This document shows positions 17,213-29,900 of a DNA stretch of 64,000 nt, piece after piece. The notes below the pieces were generated by a model. The model worked only from the letters and a program-made list of their open reading frames with translations. It made no database searches and had not been told where the DNA came from. Position numbers and translations under genes: made by a program. This DNA is from Lineus longissimus (lineage: Eukaryota > Nemertea > Pilidiophora > Heteronemertea > Lineidae), in contig NC_088316.1 in assembly GCF_910592395.1 (NCBI RefSeq), positions 16,058,001 to 16,122,000 on the forward strand, in the 5' to 3' direction. Positions within the stretch are counted from its first letter, which is position 1, and each line of letters opens with the position of its first letter.

Positions 17213-19196
17213 GAAACTCGCCAGCCAAGACAACGCTTTGGTCAAGAACGCTGGTGGATGGTCAATATGCAAGATATTATGGGGGGAGGTGACTTGCTTG
17301 AAGATGACATCTGCGTCATGGGATTCGAATTATGGTTGGGTTGAAACTGTGCAACTGGAGCCTAGGTTTTGGGTGTAGTTTGATAAAGTGGAACTACGTA
17401 CATGTACATGTATTATCCGTGAGACGATTTGAGTGAATTCTTGACTGAAGTGTTTTCAACACCAAATGTGCTTATGCGAAGATACATTTGTAATTTTAAA
17501 AGACAGTTGTGGTTAATATGCAGAGAATTAGTTGAAACTTTACCCGAAAAGAAATATTTATTGGTGATTCATGTACATGCTTCTTGCATGGGTGGGGGTA
17601 GATGCCTCATGATATGCAAACGCCAGTTACTTTAGTAAGTTTATTTTATTGATCATATTTGAGCTTTGGGTTATAAAAAAATATATGTACAAAACTTGTT
17701 AAGAAATGGAATGAAATTCAGACAAGTTTTCAGTCAAAAGCTGGGACAAATCAGGTCTGAAATAATGTGATTGTGATATTCTTAAAATGTTCCTGTTTAG
17801 ATGTATCGAAACCAGTGCTGCGATCTGAAATGATAACAATTAAATATCATGATGGCTATGGCAAATGTGTTCATATGATTTGTTGGAATAAAGTCATAAA
17901 TTTCACATTAAATACAATTTATTCAGTTTTCTTGCATCTTTTGTTATCATCATTCAAAAGATTGTTTCTGTGTGGTCCAAGAGGGGAAATTCATTACCGT
18001 ATACATGAGAGGAATAGTCTTGTCTTGTTACCCCTTCTGATGTTATCTCCATCTGGTGGGCCCTCCGCGCAGCATTCTAAAGAAGTTGTGTAGCAGTGGC
18101 CCAATGTTGCTTGGATGATCCTTTAACAACAAGGACATCACAATCCAGCTGGTCTCTCATTGAGTGTCTGCAGCATATTAGTACAAGGTGACTTACAATA
18201 CATGTACATGGACGTGAAATAAAAGGACCACCGAGTGCAGTGTTCTGATCTGGTGTTATTAGGGGTTGTGACTTGGTCACCAAATAGTTGCAGGCAAGTC
18301 TTGACGGGATAAATTCCTTCCGCCCTTCGCTCCTCGGAGGGCATAGGCTGATAACAACATTCCCACCCATCTTCTATTGTCCCTGGCAGTCCTCTCTTAA
18401 CTCCTGCTAAGAGTGACCCATGTTCTCAAAGTTGTGATGGTATCACAAACAATAAAACTTCAATCAGCAGTAGTGTGTTCATACAATGATCACCACATTT
18501 TGGACAGGATATTGGCATCATATCAAGCCATCTAAAATCTAACCGATCATAGTTTCACTGTCTGGTGTCATGCGATCCAGTCCACCAGTCCAAGCCATCT
18601 TCCTTGGTCATGTTGGTGTAGACACTGGCAAAAGGATGACCTTTGTCTCCCCAGTCAGGCATTTATGATAATTGAAAAGATGATGAGGACAAATTTGTAC
18701 ACAAAACCTAATAGCTTTATTATCATTAGTTCATTCATACACAGTAGTAGTAAACTTATCATACATATCGTATTTACGACACTTTTTCTGCAGATGTTGG
18801 GTTGACCCCTGAACAAAAATGTCTTCAATACTTCTCCATGTAGTTCTAGTATTATCACAGACAATTCGGACATCAGCAAATATTTCCACCTTTAGATGTT
18901 TGTGCTTCTTCAAAATGTAAAAAATAAGTGCTTTAGCAGCCATTTTGCAGGATGCTGTCTGAAATTCTAGATTAGGATTCCTCTCAATTAATTGATGATT
19001 TGGAACATTTTCTGAAATTAGCGCCACATCAAAAAGTGTAATGTTTACATGTAGTACTAATAGTCTGAGTGATGGAATGTTATGGTTGTCCTCACAATGA
19101 AGAAACATGGGTGCCAGGTCATGAATATTGGAATGTGGAAGTTATCTCATTCACTAGGAAAATTATTTACAGTCCATACAAGTCTCCTTCCCAGAC
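17213..19196 (+). other. Convergent 3' region of ABCE1 and TTC29
   Basis: Between two stop codons facing each other. Holds the 3' UTRs of both genes. AATAAA on the plus strand at 17887 and 18451 could end ABCE1. TTTATT at 18716-18721 is AATAAA on the minus strand and could end TTC29. No convincing coding exon is seen. Confidence 0.5.
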
Positions 19197-22100
19197 CTAC
19201 GCTTGCTCCTCTGTGTTCTGCCCTTCTTCTGCCACCTTCTCTCCATCTTGAGGAATCTCTCCAGCCTCTGCAGGTGCCTCTCCATTCCCTGCTGGTGCCT
19301 CCTCACCCTCCTGTGTTGCTTGTTCATTGTCTCCACCCTGTTTCTCATCCTCTTTGATTTCAGCAGCACTTGGGCCAGACTGAGCCGGGGCGCTGGGACT
19401 GGGGGTTTCCACTGCACTGTCTGCTGGAAGAATAGAATACAATCATGAACCTGAAATATCTTAGACAAGTGCAAGTGTACTAAAATGATCTTTCGTAACT
19501 TTAAAATGTTCCTCATGAAACATCAATCATTAACCAGCACACTCTGCCCCCCGCGCAGCAAATCCAAGCAACCCCCCTGTCGCAGGGATGGCCAACTAAA
19601 TGTCGCCACCCCTATCTCTGGGAAAGTGATGGCTCCGTTCCAGCTGATAACAGATACGTGCAACACACAAATATAACAAACCTTTGATTTCTTTCTCAAA
19701 TTGGTCATTCCTTGAGCTCTTCCAGTCAACCATGCGGCCTACACATTGACGGTTGGCACTCTCTACATGTTTTGACACGTGCACCAGCATCTTATGAGCG
19801 ATCGCAATACCATACTGGACACGTGATGAGCTAATAGCCTCCTTGTCATTCAGGGATCGGGATATGTTGTAGGCCTTTGTGAAATATTCGGACGCCTCTT
19901 CATACCGACTCTGGAAAAGGAGAACATTCCTTGAGTTTGGTACAAATGTAGTCTCTTCTCTAGGTTTCAACAATGCATCAAATTCATCCAAAGGTGGTGA
20001 TGAATTGAGTAGCCTTCAGGCAAAGCACTGTCCGCCACACCCACTTGCTCTGGGTATCTGCACTATAGAATCCTACTCACCAAGGAGTTGAAAACAGCAC
20101 CGAGATCGCTACATGCTCGACTGACAGCCTTCTGTTCACCAGACTTCTCTGCCACTTCTACAAACATCTGCAGATATTTGATGCTTTCTTCCACTTTGTC
20201 TTGTCTCTCGTAGGCCTTTGCGATGGCCTCGCATGCCAGGCCAAGGCCAGCATCATCATCAATGGCTTTACACATGTCAAAATATCTGTTCAGGTACTGG
20301 AAAATAAATGAAATCAAGATTGGGCAAGATGTTTAGACTACTGCTGTCCGCCATCTGTTTATCTGAACACCTGTTCAATAAATTCACCAGAAACAGGATA
20401 TCATATTCACACCTCACTGACTATATCATATATTTGTAGGTTTTCTCAAGTAGGAGTTTAACCTCCATGAAGGTATGAGAGCAACTAGTAATTTGAATAG
20501 AAATCATACAGATAACCTTAACAGAAGTCCTCAATAACTTACCAGCAGTGCCGTTGTGGCATTTCCAACCTTGTCATATCCGAGACCAAGTCTAAAGCTT
20601 GATTCACCTTCCATTTTTTTGTTGCCACCTGAATGAAAATGAGTTAAGACTTAGTTTACTCATAATTTACGCATCAAATACAAAACACGGGGTCATAATT
20701 TGCACCAAAGAGAAAATACACTGATGTGCAATGGAGAATTCAAAACAAGAAGATATCATCTATCTCGTGATTCGTACCTATGTTTTGGGCTGAACATCAA
20801 AAGATCAGGCAATAAAGGGCATTGAAGCTAGACACTGGAGGCTAAGTACTTCGTACACATACCTTCTTTTGCCATGTTGTAGGCCTTTATTAGATACTCT
20901 AATGACTGCTCTGGTTCGTCTTTTTCACATTTTTTGGCGATGGCGGTGTATATTCTAGTCAGATGGTTACAGGCCTGGCCATGGAGTGATTCGCCACCTA
21001 CATCCTCCCAACTTCGGCCCTTCACGAGTACGTGAAATGATTCAAACTGCTCTGCAGACTGGAGGAGGTTATCTGGAGAATTTATAGAGTAAAGATATTA
21101 AAGATCATTAGAAAGAAACTAGCTTTTATCCAAAATTTAACCCGATGTTATTTATTTTTGGAAGGTGTCACATCTCAGATACGGTAAATAAACCATGTCA
21201 GACCCTTTAAATCACCAAATATGTCAATAATTGTCCTTAGTTAAGCTAATGCTGGTGTTTGTCTCCAACACCAATTGAGCAACTAGCTGGACCCGGGAGA
21301 ATTCGATTCCATGAATACTTACTACTTTCTTCTATGGCCAAGCCCATGTTGCAGTGAGCTTCGGCTAACATTCGACCCTCATCGCCCTGCACACTACTAC
21401 TTGTCTGCAAACACTTATCGAAGAAATGATCAGAGAGCCATTTATCTCCAGTGAGTTGGAAATATCGTGCTAACTTGTAGAGTGAATTATACACATCCAC
21501 AAAGTTTTCTAAAAAAGAGAAGAATAAAGAAAGTTATTCAATCAATCATGCTATCTCTCTGGAGTAGAGAATGAATTGATAAACAGTGTGTCAAGACAAC
21601 ACCCAAATGCTAATTTTTTAATCATAGTCAGTTTTCTTTCTCTATGGAATCTATTATAATGGAAGGCAATTTGATTGTGAAGACAAAACAGTATTGCTGA
21701 AACAAAACTCCTTTTTTAAGTACCTTTCCTTCCAGCCTCCTCTGATCCTGTTAAATGTATTTTTAGAGTATCCAACTTTTCATGTTCATCCTCGAGCAGT
21801 GTTCTATTCCAGAGGGCAGAATCTGGACCAGCAGCATCCCGAGCCGCATGCTGCTGGCGTATCAATGCAAAAAGTTCTGAGAATGACCTGTGAAAGCCCT
21901 CTTGTAACATATCCAAGCATAATGTGTGAAGGTAGATATTCCGAAAGCTGGAAAAGGAGAGAGATACTATTACTATATATCACATGGCATATGGGTTGTG
22001 TAGAAGTAGAAGCACTGCAGAAAGTGAGAAATGGGCCAGCACTTTGTAGAGCACACAATCTTCAATTCTGGTACCATACCTACTATAAATGACCTGTATT

Positions 22101-22457
22101 AATTATATGTACACAATAAGTGGTTGTTGAATGCAAGTTTTCCTGGAAAGATTTGACTTTCAGAGTCTTTCAAAACTACACATCTACTACTCCAACTCAG
22201 TTGAACACTTACGCTGCTGTTTCTCGTTTCGTGAGATATGGTTGCTGAGCTCTAAGTTGCTCTCGTCTTATCTGGAGTGTCCGTTCCTTTTTTCCTTGTG
22301 ATTTTTTCAGTGGTTTCAGATAGAACTTCTGTCCACCAGTCTGTGGTGGTGATGTTCTTGGAGGTGATGGGACATTTTGTACAACAATGGGTGACTTAGA
22401 CGAATGCTGACTGCCACGTGTGGAGCCCCGGCTGATGGCTGGCAGAGCGGCCGCCAT
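19197..22457 (-). CDS. TTC29: TTC29, axonemal tetratricopeptide protein
   Basis: Eight coding exons: 22457-22213, 21947-21724, 21508-21323, 21072-20863, 20628-20543, 20296-20081, 19910-19682 and 19423-19197. They total 1623 nt, 540 aa. TTC29 is a sperm-flagellum and ciliary protein; loss in man causes flagellar defects. Matches include MLQEGFHRSFSELFALI, DKWLSDHFFDKCL, AEAHCNMGLAIEE, GRSWEDVGGESLHGQAC, ACEAIAKAYERQDKVEESIK and YEEASEYFTKAYNISRSLND, covering the TPR array from about residue 150 to 440. The final exon adds an acidic Glu/Ala/Pro/Gln-rich tail of about 70 residues that I do not know from the human protein. The N-terminus is basic and proline-rich. The start is the first ATG after an in-frame break. 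Confidence 0.94.
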
Positions 22458-22507
22458 AACTTATCTGTAATTGACCAAAATATGTATTTATTGTATTGTA
22501 GGCTATA

Positions 22508-22831
22508 GATCCACACTTAGACTATATAGTTGGGAACAACGTTTAGAAGACGTCGCGTCGGATCCATAGTCAGTGTGATGGTCTATTTCGATATAAAGTA
22601 GGCCCTATGATTGACATTCTCATTGACATTGCATATTGTGACATGACAGATTCAGATAGGCCTAGGCCTATAGCCTAGGCCTATGTAGCCTAGGCTAGAT
22701 CCATGCACTTGATTGGGACCAACGTTTACGAAAAGGTCGTGTCACGTCACGTTACACTAATGTAAAATGCATGGTGACGTGACGACGGCCAACACTACGT
22801 CATGTAAACGTTGTTCCCAATCAAGTGCATG
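22508..22831. repeat. Inverted-repeat element upstream of TTC29
   Basis: A 28-bp arm at 22702-22729 (starts CATGCACTTGATTGGGACCA) is repeated inverted at 22804-22831 with one mismatch. A second, inner inverted repeat is GTCGTGTCACGTCAC versus GTGACGTGACGAC. A diverged direct copy of the left arm lies at 22508-22545 (GGGAACAACGTTTA). It is MITE-like in form and carries several TGACGTGA/TCACGTCA words resembling CREB or bZIP sites, close to the TTC29 promoter. Confidence 0.75.
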
Positions 22832-23908
22832 AATCTATAGTATTAGGCTAGCCTATGCTATGGTCATGGCTGCTCATGCAAAAATTGCAATGAATCATTG
22901 ATTATGAATGATGGCATTAATGATACATCATCATGGTCGTTTTCGACACAAATCGGAAGATTTTTGGGTTCACAGATAAAAAGCTGAGATCTACTTGATT
23001 ACCTCTTTGTTTTGACTTCCTATGAGACTACAATTCGTGTTCAAAATCCATTTTAAATTGAAAGTTTTGACACAAGCAGTCAGCAAAATGGCTTCCGGTG
23101 TTGTAGAGTAGCCTAGCAACCCACCCGAAGAAACAGGTAATCTAAAAAGTTGTTGGTGAAAAAGAAATAAATTTATATAGAATACTACCTTACCCAAATA
23201 TAGAGTGTAAAATTATTTTTCCCCCTGAAATAACATCGAAACAGTTTTAATGGCCGAAAATGCCTAGTATTGGTGTATCAGATTTAAAAAAAGATTTTAC
23301 ATTTTATCTTCAGTGCGGATCCCGGGTTTTCGGTTTGCCGTCGAATTTTACATGCACCCGCCAAAATTATCACATAGTCCCTCTGCCACAGTTTGATAGC
23401 AGTGGGTCGAGTGAGGCTCGACGACGACTGGTCACCGTTGGCGACGCTTGGAGGATGAATTTTGACCGGCGCGAGTTTGAAAAAACGAAATCAGCGCCTC
23501 TAGTGTCAAGATGGAGGAATCGGTTGTGACGAAGGAAGAGGTGGCACCTTAGAGACACTTGGGCCAACACCATGGAATTAATGCCGAGAGAATTTCAATT
23601 AGCACTACAGATAAAGATCGTGGTATGTAAGTAAGTTTTGATAAATATATGCTGTGATCTAACGGTCGTCATTAGGCAGCTAGGCTACCAGTACTGGCAG
23701 TAGGCCTATAGTATAACTGATTAACTCCTCCCCCATTTTTCCCCTGCATCATGACATACATAGCCTATAGGTAGTACATGACATGAACATGTCACCCTGT
23801 TCAAAGACAATGGAGCGCAAGTGAAAAACGAAGACATTTCTGTTTTCCACTGCAACGGACCTGTGTATTTTACCGTCGCTCTCAGAAATGATGGGGGATT
23901 TGGATTGA
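22832..23908 (+). other. Possible divergent promoter and first exon, unresolved
   Basis: Upstream of TTC29 on the other strand. The stretch 23290-23630 is more GC-rich than its surroundings. It contains an 89-codon frame (23260-23529) with no family I recognise, and a strong donor GTAAGTAAG at about 23627. It may be the 5' exon of a spliced transcript running toward 31 kb, coding or not. Confidence 0.3.
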
Positions 23909-24540
23909 TACTGGTGATAAACCACTCAATGAGTCAATGGAAACTCAAGTTGATTGGTCATCTGACTGAGGAATGTAGATTCATACTGGTGATAGATAAC
24001 CATTCAATGGAAACTCAAGTTGATTGGTCATCTGAGGGATGTAGATTCATACTGGCACTACTGGTGATAAACCATTCAATGGGAACTCAAGTTAGTGTGG
24101 TCATGGAGGTATTATTCTTAATAATACCTCCATGGTGTGGTCATCTGAGGGGTGTGGATTCATACTGGTGATAAACCATTCAATGGGAACTCAAGTTAGT
24201 GTGGTCATCTGAGGGGTGTGGATTCATACTGGTGATAAACCATTCAATGGGAACTCGAGTTAGTGTGGTCATCTGAGGGGTGTGGATTCATACTGGTGAT
24301 AAACCATTCAATGGGTACTCAAGTTAATGTGGTCATCTGAGGGATGTGGATTCATACTGATGAGTCATTCAATGGGAACTCAAGTTAACTTAAAGTGGTC
24401 ATCTGAGGGATGAATTTAAGCTGGAGATAAACCATTCAATGTGATTGCAAATTATTCAGTAATCAGAGGAATGATGAGTTCATGCTAGAGTTAAACTATT
24501 CAATGTGAACTCTGGTTTCTCCAATATCAATTCATCCCTG
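23909..24540 (+). repeat. 64-bp satellite-like tandem array
   Basis: About eight to nine degenerate units marked by GATAAACCATTCAATGGGAAC, TGGTCATCTGAGGGGTGTGG and ATTCATACTGGT. Exact 64-bp spacing is seen at 24170, 24234 and 24298. The ends are more diverged. Fragments of the same unit occur inverted at 34018-34045 and 35310-35425, so the unit is dispersed. Confidence 0.9.
24102..24134. repeat. 33-bp perfect palindrome inside the satellite
   Basis: CATGGAGGTATTATT, spacer CTT, AATAATACCTCCATG. It interrupts one satellite unit at TGGTCAT and duplicates the GTGTGGTCAT motif on its far side. It may be an insertion or a fold-back copying event. Confidence 0.85.
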
Positions 24541-25680
24541 AGATGACCAAATTAACTTGAGATTTGACTGAAATAACTCACTTTATATTGTCGCTCATTT
24601 CTGTCTCCTTTTTAAGAGACCATTGATTTTATCCCTGATAAGATATCATTTTTTCATTGCCTGTTCCCCCCCCCCCCCCAATGTTCATAAATTTCTCATA
24701 GTCATAATTTTGCCCCCAATAAAGAAAATCAAGTGTGAAAAGTCTGCTAACATCTATTCTATTTTTATTTGGGATTTGGTACTCTAAATTGTTCATGAAA
24801 TTTTTAATCCAAGATATTAATCCCTAAAAGAATCTTTAATGGAATAAAGCTGTATCTCGTTCAAAACAAACAAACAAATCAAACTAACCACATCATGACT
24901 TACAACAGGGTGTTTATCGAGTAGCACTGGTGTTTTTGACTGAATTATTTCAAAAAGAAGTTTGGCAATGAAAAGTGTGAATGAATGGCTAGTATCATTC
25001 AGGTGAAATTGCACCTTCCTTTTGGTCTTTATTGCAAGAAACTGTTTTAGGAAAAAAAAACAATCACATCATGAAAAAATGTTCAACATTACAACTACAT
25101 GTACATGTAGCAACACTAGTCTCCCTATACTCTTTCCAAATCAGTCCCACCCGAATCAAACTGGTAATTTATTTATTCTTTATGGACAATCACATTACCA
25201 ACTTGGATTAGCTTTTGCCATCTGACACCTTTGTTTGATTGTTTGGAGCGACAAAAGACATTGCCAACCTTGAAAGAATATGTGGAAGTGTTACATAAAA
25301 CCACTACCTGTCACATTTTATGCCTTCCAATGCTTGCTTTGGCTTCGACTGTGTAGTGCAGGCTGAACATTTATTGCAGGAAGGAGCGCATGGTTTTGCT
25401 CGAATTTTGACCTATTTCAACTTCTGAAATAGCAAAATTACTTGTGTTTAGCACAAATCTTTTACAAGGTGGGTGTCACCTTCTGTCTAACTGAATCTTG
25501 ACGTTATTCATGTTTTATTTTGTAGGCCTAATGGATTTTTGAAGAGGGCAACTTGTCTTTTTATTTTCCCCTTGTAGTTTTCAATACAGAGAAAGATTAA
25601 GATATACAGCTACAACCATTGGCTTCTAGATGGCTGCCTGGAACCCAAGAAATATGTAAAAATTCTTGAAATGAAAAATA
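24541..25680. other. Gene-poor stretch
   Basis: AT-rich. Contains a poly-C run near 24667 and one ACATGTACATGT word near 25099. No supported gene. Confidence 0.4.
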
Positions 25681-25684
25681 CATC

Positions 25685-25870
25685 AAGTGCAGTTGAACCT
25701 CTCTATTTAGGACACCCTCGGGACTGACAAGTGCTGTCCTTAATAGAGAGGTGTACTGATTAGAGAGGTCAAATTGAATGGAAACAACCATTTTGGGACC
25801 AAAACTAGTGTCCTTAATAGAGAGGTTGTCCTTAATAGAGAGGTGTCCGCTAAGAGTGGTTCTACTCTAC
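25685..25870. repeat. Dispersed repeat with GTCCTTAATAGAGAGGT units
   Basis: Three or four copies of TCCTTAATAGAGAGGTGT plus an inverted start (ACCTCTCTATTTAGGACACC). A diverged relative is at 40435-40525 (GGACACCTCTCTGTTAAGGA, GGGTGTCCTTGATAGAGATG) next to the SUPT7L 3' end, with the same TCTACTGTA/TCTACTCTA ending. It is probably a non-autonomous element of unknown class. Confidence 0.75.
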
Positions 25871-26021
25871 ACAAAATTTTAGTCAAACTCTCCCCCAGGA
25901 CAGATGGATCAAGGGACTAACGGACAGACACCACTCGAATAGGTCACCTGAGGCTGAGCTAAAAATGAAAAAATGCTCTCAACTTAAGGAACTATGCATT
26001 TGTGCCAATTTATCATTACAG

Positions 26022-26079
26022 ATGACACACACCTTGTCCGCAATTGCAACGAAAGATTCTCACTGGCATGGTTTGCAAG
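26022..26079 (+). other. Exon-like duplicated segment, copy A
   Basis: ATTTATCATTACAG acceptor followed by ATGACACACACCTTGTCCGC and a GTAAAG donor. The segment is repeated at 26709-26778. Open in frame as MTHTLSAIATKDSHWHGLQG. Both copies leave one extra base, so they would fit as alternatives rather than in series. No homology is recognised. Confidence 0.35.
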
Positions 26080-26369
26080 GTAAAGGGTTACATGGTATGT
26101 ATGATATAGTATTAGATTCTGACTTTTCGATTGGTTGAGAGGTGCCACTGTCAAATGACAAAAGATATAAGAATTGCGTGCTTTTGCGAAAAGAACTGGG
26201 TCACTAAATCGGGAGGCCTTATTTGAAACGGTGATGCCATCTCATTGGTTGCTAGTTTTGGGTTTATCACGAGTTTTGAGAAATGAACTAGCTCACATTT
26301 TTTACATAGGAACACTAGGCCGCAGCTGTTGTTCTGATGGTCCCATTGGATTTTACATACAAACTACTG

Positions 26370-26538
26370 GCCATTCTTACGACAGTCATATTCACTTTTG
26401 TGTCTTAATCCTAACCCTAACCCAGACCCTCACCCTTCCTCCTAGCACTAACTCAAACCCTTACCCTTCCCCAACACCAATCTCATCTCCCTTCCCAAAA
26501 TTGCATAAATCCTTGTTATAACTAGTCGTAAGAATGGC
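26370..26538. mobile_element. MITE-like 169-bp element
   Basis: Perfect 14-bp inverted ends GCCATTCTTACGAC and GTCGTAAGAATGGC enclose a C/A-rich interior with CCTAACCCTAACCC. No clear target-site duplication is visible. Lies between the two exon-like copies at 26022 and 26709. Confidence 0.55.
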
Positions 26539-26708
26539 AACTTTGTATAAAATAAAAGGAATAAAGTCCATCAATTTCATGAAGGGAATGTAATTCATGA
26601 CTAAAAATGATGTATTTCAACATCATATTTAGGCAGTAATTTCATGACTAAAAACTCTAGAATTGCTGTAACAGTGCATTATGCATTTTTTCCAATTTAT
26701 CATTACAG

Positions 26709-26778
26709 ATGCCACAAACCTTGTCCGCAATTGCAACCGAAGATTTTTGGACGAACCCGCAAGATGATCAGATGAAGG
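26709..26778 (+). other. Exon-like duplicated segment, copy B
   Basis: Same acceptor context (CCAATTTATCATTACAG) and core CCTTGTCCGCAATTGCAAC as copy A, with a divergent 3' half and a GTATGC donor. Open as MPQTLSAIATEDFWTNPQDD and onward. Could be a mutually exclusive exon pair or a duplicated non-coding exon. Confidence 0.35.
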
Positions 26779-26939
26779 GTATGCATCAAGTAACAACTTG
26801 CCCAAATTGTTGATTGAGTTGCCACTGTCAAATTTTTTTTACCGTTATAAGAATAAAATAGTAAAACAATGCTATTGAAGGCCACAAGTGAAAAGTCAGT
26901 CCCCAAATGTGTCACTCTTAGTTACAGCAATCTGCCAGC

Positions 26940-29900
26940 AAGCGAAAGAATTAACTGACAACGCTAATGGCAGATTTGCCTGCATTCAGTGCTTCGGTTT
27001 CAAAGCAATGTCACGTGGTGAAAACTGATAGAAGTCATGCACTGAGAGTTGAATATTGAAAGTATGACTAGTGAAAAATATACTGTAACAAACCAATAAG
27101 CAAGTCAAACACTTGTCACAGACCAAGCCCAATTGCAAGGACCTTTTCATGTGCACTTTCCTGAGAGATCAAGGATTCAAAACTATCTTGTATATATTTG
27201 CCATTTTTTATCCCAAAAATGTTTTCTTATAAAATGCACAAATAAAGCCGCTGGTACAATGTACAGCAAGTTTTGAACACGTTATATAGATTGACAGTGA
27301 TGCCTCCATCAGCAATTCATGCGATTGGATGTTCAAAAGTCGTAACCATAGTATATGATGTGTGTGTGTGTGTGTGTGTTTGAGACGGGATAGGAATGAG
27401 TGCGGGAGGTCATGTGGGGGGGGGGGGAGGAGGAGGGAGACTTTGGTGACCATTGTGAGAGAGTTGGAAGTGTGTCTGATTGCTGATTTGCTCATTTTTT
27501 AGCGACTGTTGTTATTTTAGTTGTTAGAGTAGTTATCGTAGTTATCTAGCTATCGTAGTCTAGCTATTATAGTTGTTATTCTTTTGGTTCCTGCTTATCA
27601 TCTTTTTTAACCTATTCAGCTTTCAGTTGTCCAGGCCAGGCCAGGTGACCAATGACGATGATAGATTGGGTTCGATTCAAGCTATACGCTTGGTGTATTT
27701 GGTTATCGTGACTGGCGACTTGAGTCTATCTCATCTCATGTCCAAGGCGCGGTGGCTGGGTCCCAGGCATGCTTGCCACTTTGTTCCACGGTCCTCATCT
27801 TTGTTTCGACGGTGATGACATGGACTTAGGTTCAAAGTACGTGTTCCCCTTGAGTCATTGTGGTTGATTGATGGGGGCAATTAACGGTTGCGTGTCGCTA
27901 GTCATTCAATTGGTCCCCTTGTTTTAGAGTGTTGGCGGGATAAGTCTTACGACTGTTAACAATAGTAAGCAATAGCTGGCCAGCGATCCCCTACCTGATC
28001 TCGAGGGGGATGGAATGACTGGGGAAAAGACCTGTTGTTAGCCTGCGGAATTTCGTCGGACGATATGTCAGGCGTGTCCGTGTGGATTTTGTGCTAAACC
28101 AGTTTAGTACATATGACGAAGACATTGGGCTCTTTGGATAACAACAGTGTTCTTGACCTCCTTGTGCTTCACAAAGCTAATAAAATACACCCGCTGAAAT
28201 CGACAAGACGGCGATGAAGAAGGAGAGCCGGCCTCCAACTCGTCAGCCGAGAAGACACTGGATGGACCCCAAGAAGATGTTGCTGCCAATGTTGGAGCCA
28301 TACAGGGTAAGCATCACTTAGTCCTCAGTCACGTCTGGATTAAAAGAAACATTACAAAGATGTTAAAATAACTCCGAAAAAAATATCAATCTGTCGCACA
28401 ATGTCAACTTTTATACATATTGGGGTGCCACACTCAATTCTGTTCATACATTACTGTTTTGAAACTGCTTCAACCAATTTGGTTCGAAAATACAATTGAA
28501 CGTGCTTTATTGAATTTGCATTAACTGATTCTCATTGAAACGTGTAGTGTGGGCGTTAATACGTATTAAAACAGTCTATTGGCAGAGGGCATGCACACTG
28601 GCTTGTTCCTGTCTTGATTATGTCCTAAAATACAACAAAGGGCAGGGACATTCATCCGCAAAAGGCACGTTACTACAATATGTGACAAGAGTTGCACTTT
28701 TCAAATCGAATTTCATGCGCATTAGGCCAAGTGTGGTGCAGCTGTTTCGAAACTGGTGTAGCCAATTCGTATTCCGGAGAGTGCTCTCTAGAAAACAGTT
28801 TAAAATCGAATTCAGTGTGAACACAGCATGCAGTAGAAACACACAGAAATTAGATAAACCCCTCAATAAAAAATATTATTCTTTTAAGGCAGCCCGAGCC
28901 AACATTGTACAAGGGCCACAAGGACAAGTGACAAAAGGACCAGGGACACAAGAACAAGGGACACAAGGACAAGGACCTCAAAAGACAATGTTGCAGTCTT
29001 CAGGGTAAGCATCGCTTAGTCCTGGTTGCAGCAGTTAAGGGGAGAAAAAAAAAATTTGTTTCATGTCTCCGAACCTGCACCCTGGTGGCCAATTCATGAG
29101 TGATGTGATGATTGATGATTTTTTTAACCTTTGCCCCCGGGTGGCCACATTTGGAATCGGATCTTGACTGTAATTTGTCGTTTGGGTCGGAATAGCAAGA
29201 TGCATCTGGGGGTACATATGTACAAGATTTCAAGTCAGTAACACCAGCAGTTACGAAACGTGCAGCTATTGCCTAATGGCGATACTGAGAGCGAACTTTG
29301 ACCTCTGAGACCTTGAAAAGTACCTCAAATCAAAAACCTCGGTTATATTCCAAGCATCCTTGTGACATGCACCCACAGTAAAAAGTTCATGATTCTAGCC
29401 AGCAGGGTTCATAAGATATAGCCAAAAATATAAATTTCAGAGAGCGCCACCTATATGGCAGACAAGCAGTCAAATAGCGCTAATTTTCATTTTGAAGGAA
29501 GGTCTTGCCTGGGGTGCCCACACATCAAGTATGAACCTACTAGGTCAAGTGGTTAAGAAAAAAAGCTAAAATGTGAAGCCAGAAAATTTATGAAATCGAA
29601 ACCTGACACTTGAAGTGACAACCATCTCACCCAAATGAAAAGAAAAAAATTCTTTTGGTTTCAATCTATTCATTTTGAGATAGGTTCTTGAATGTATTTT
29701 TCCTGTTATCTAGCCCTCTGCAGATTGAGATGATGGCTGTCGAGAAGACCCAACCACTCAACCAAGATCTACAATTCGTGCTATGGTAGATGTGACTCTC
29801 AAAGATTTTGGATGATGAAGGAATCCAATGCATATATGGTAAACATACACAGATGACAAGACAGTATATGGGTGAACACGTCATTGGCTGAGTTCGTTTG

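Noticed and set aside
18077-18370. 97-codon minus frame between ABCE1 and TTC29
   Set aside because: Lies in the expected 3' UTR region, no known family, and overlaps another chance frame.
26405-26425. Telomere-like CCTAACCCTAACCC
   Set aside because: Only about two units, degenerate on both sides and within a MITE-like element, so not a telomere or a fusion site.
27573-27815. 80-codon frame starting with a hydrophobic stretch
   Set aside because: Arises from T-rich low-complexity sequence and has no splice or homology support.
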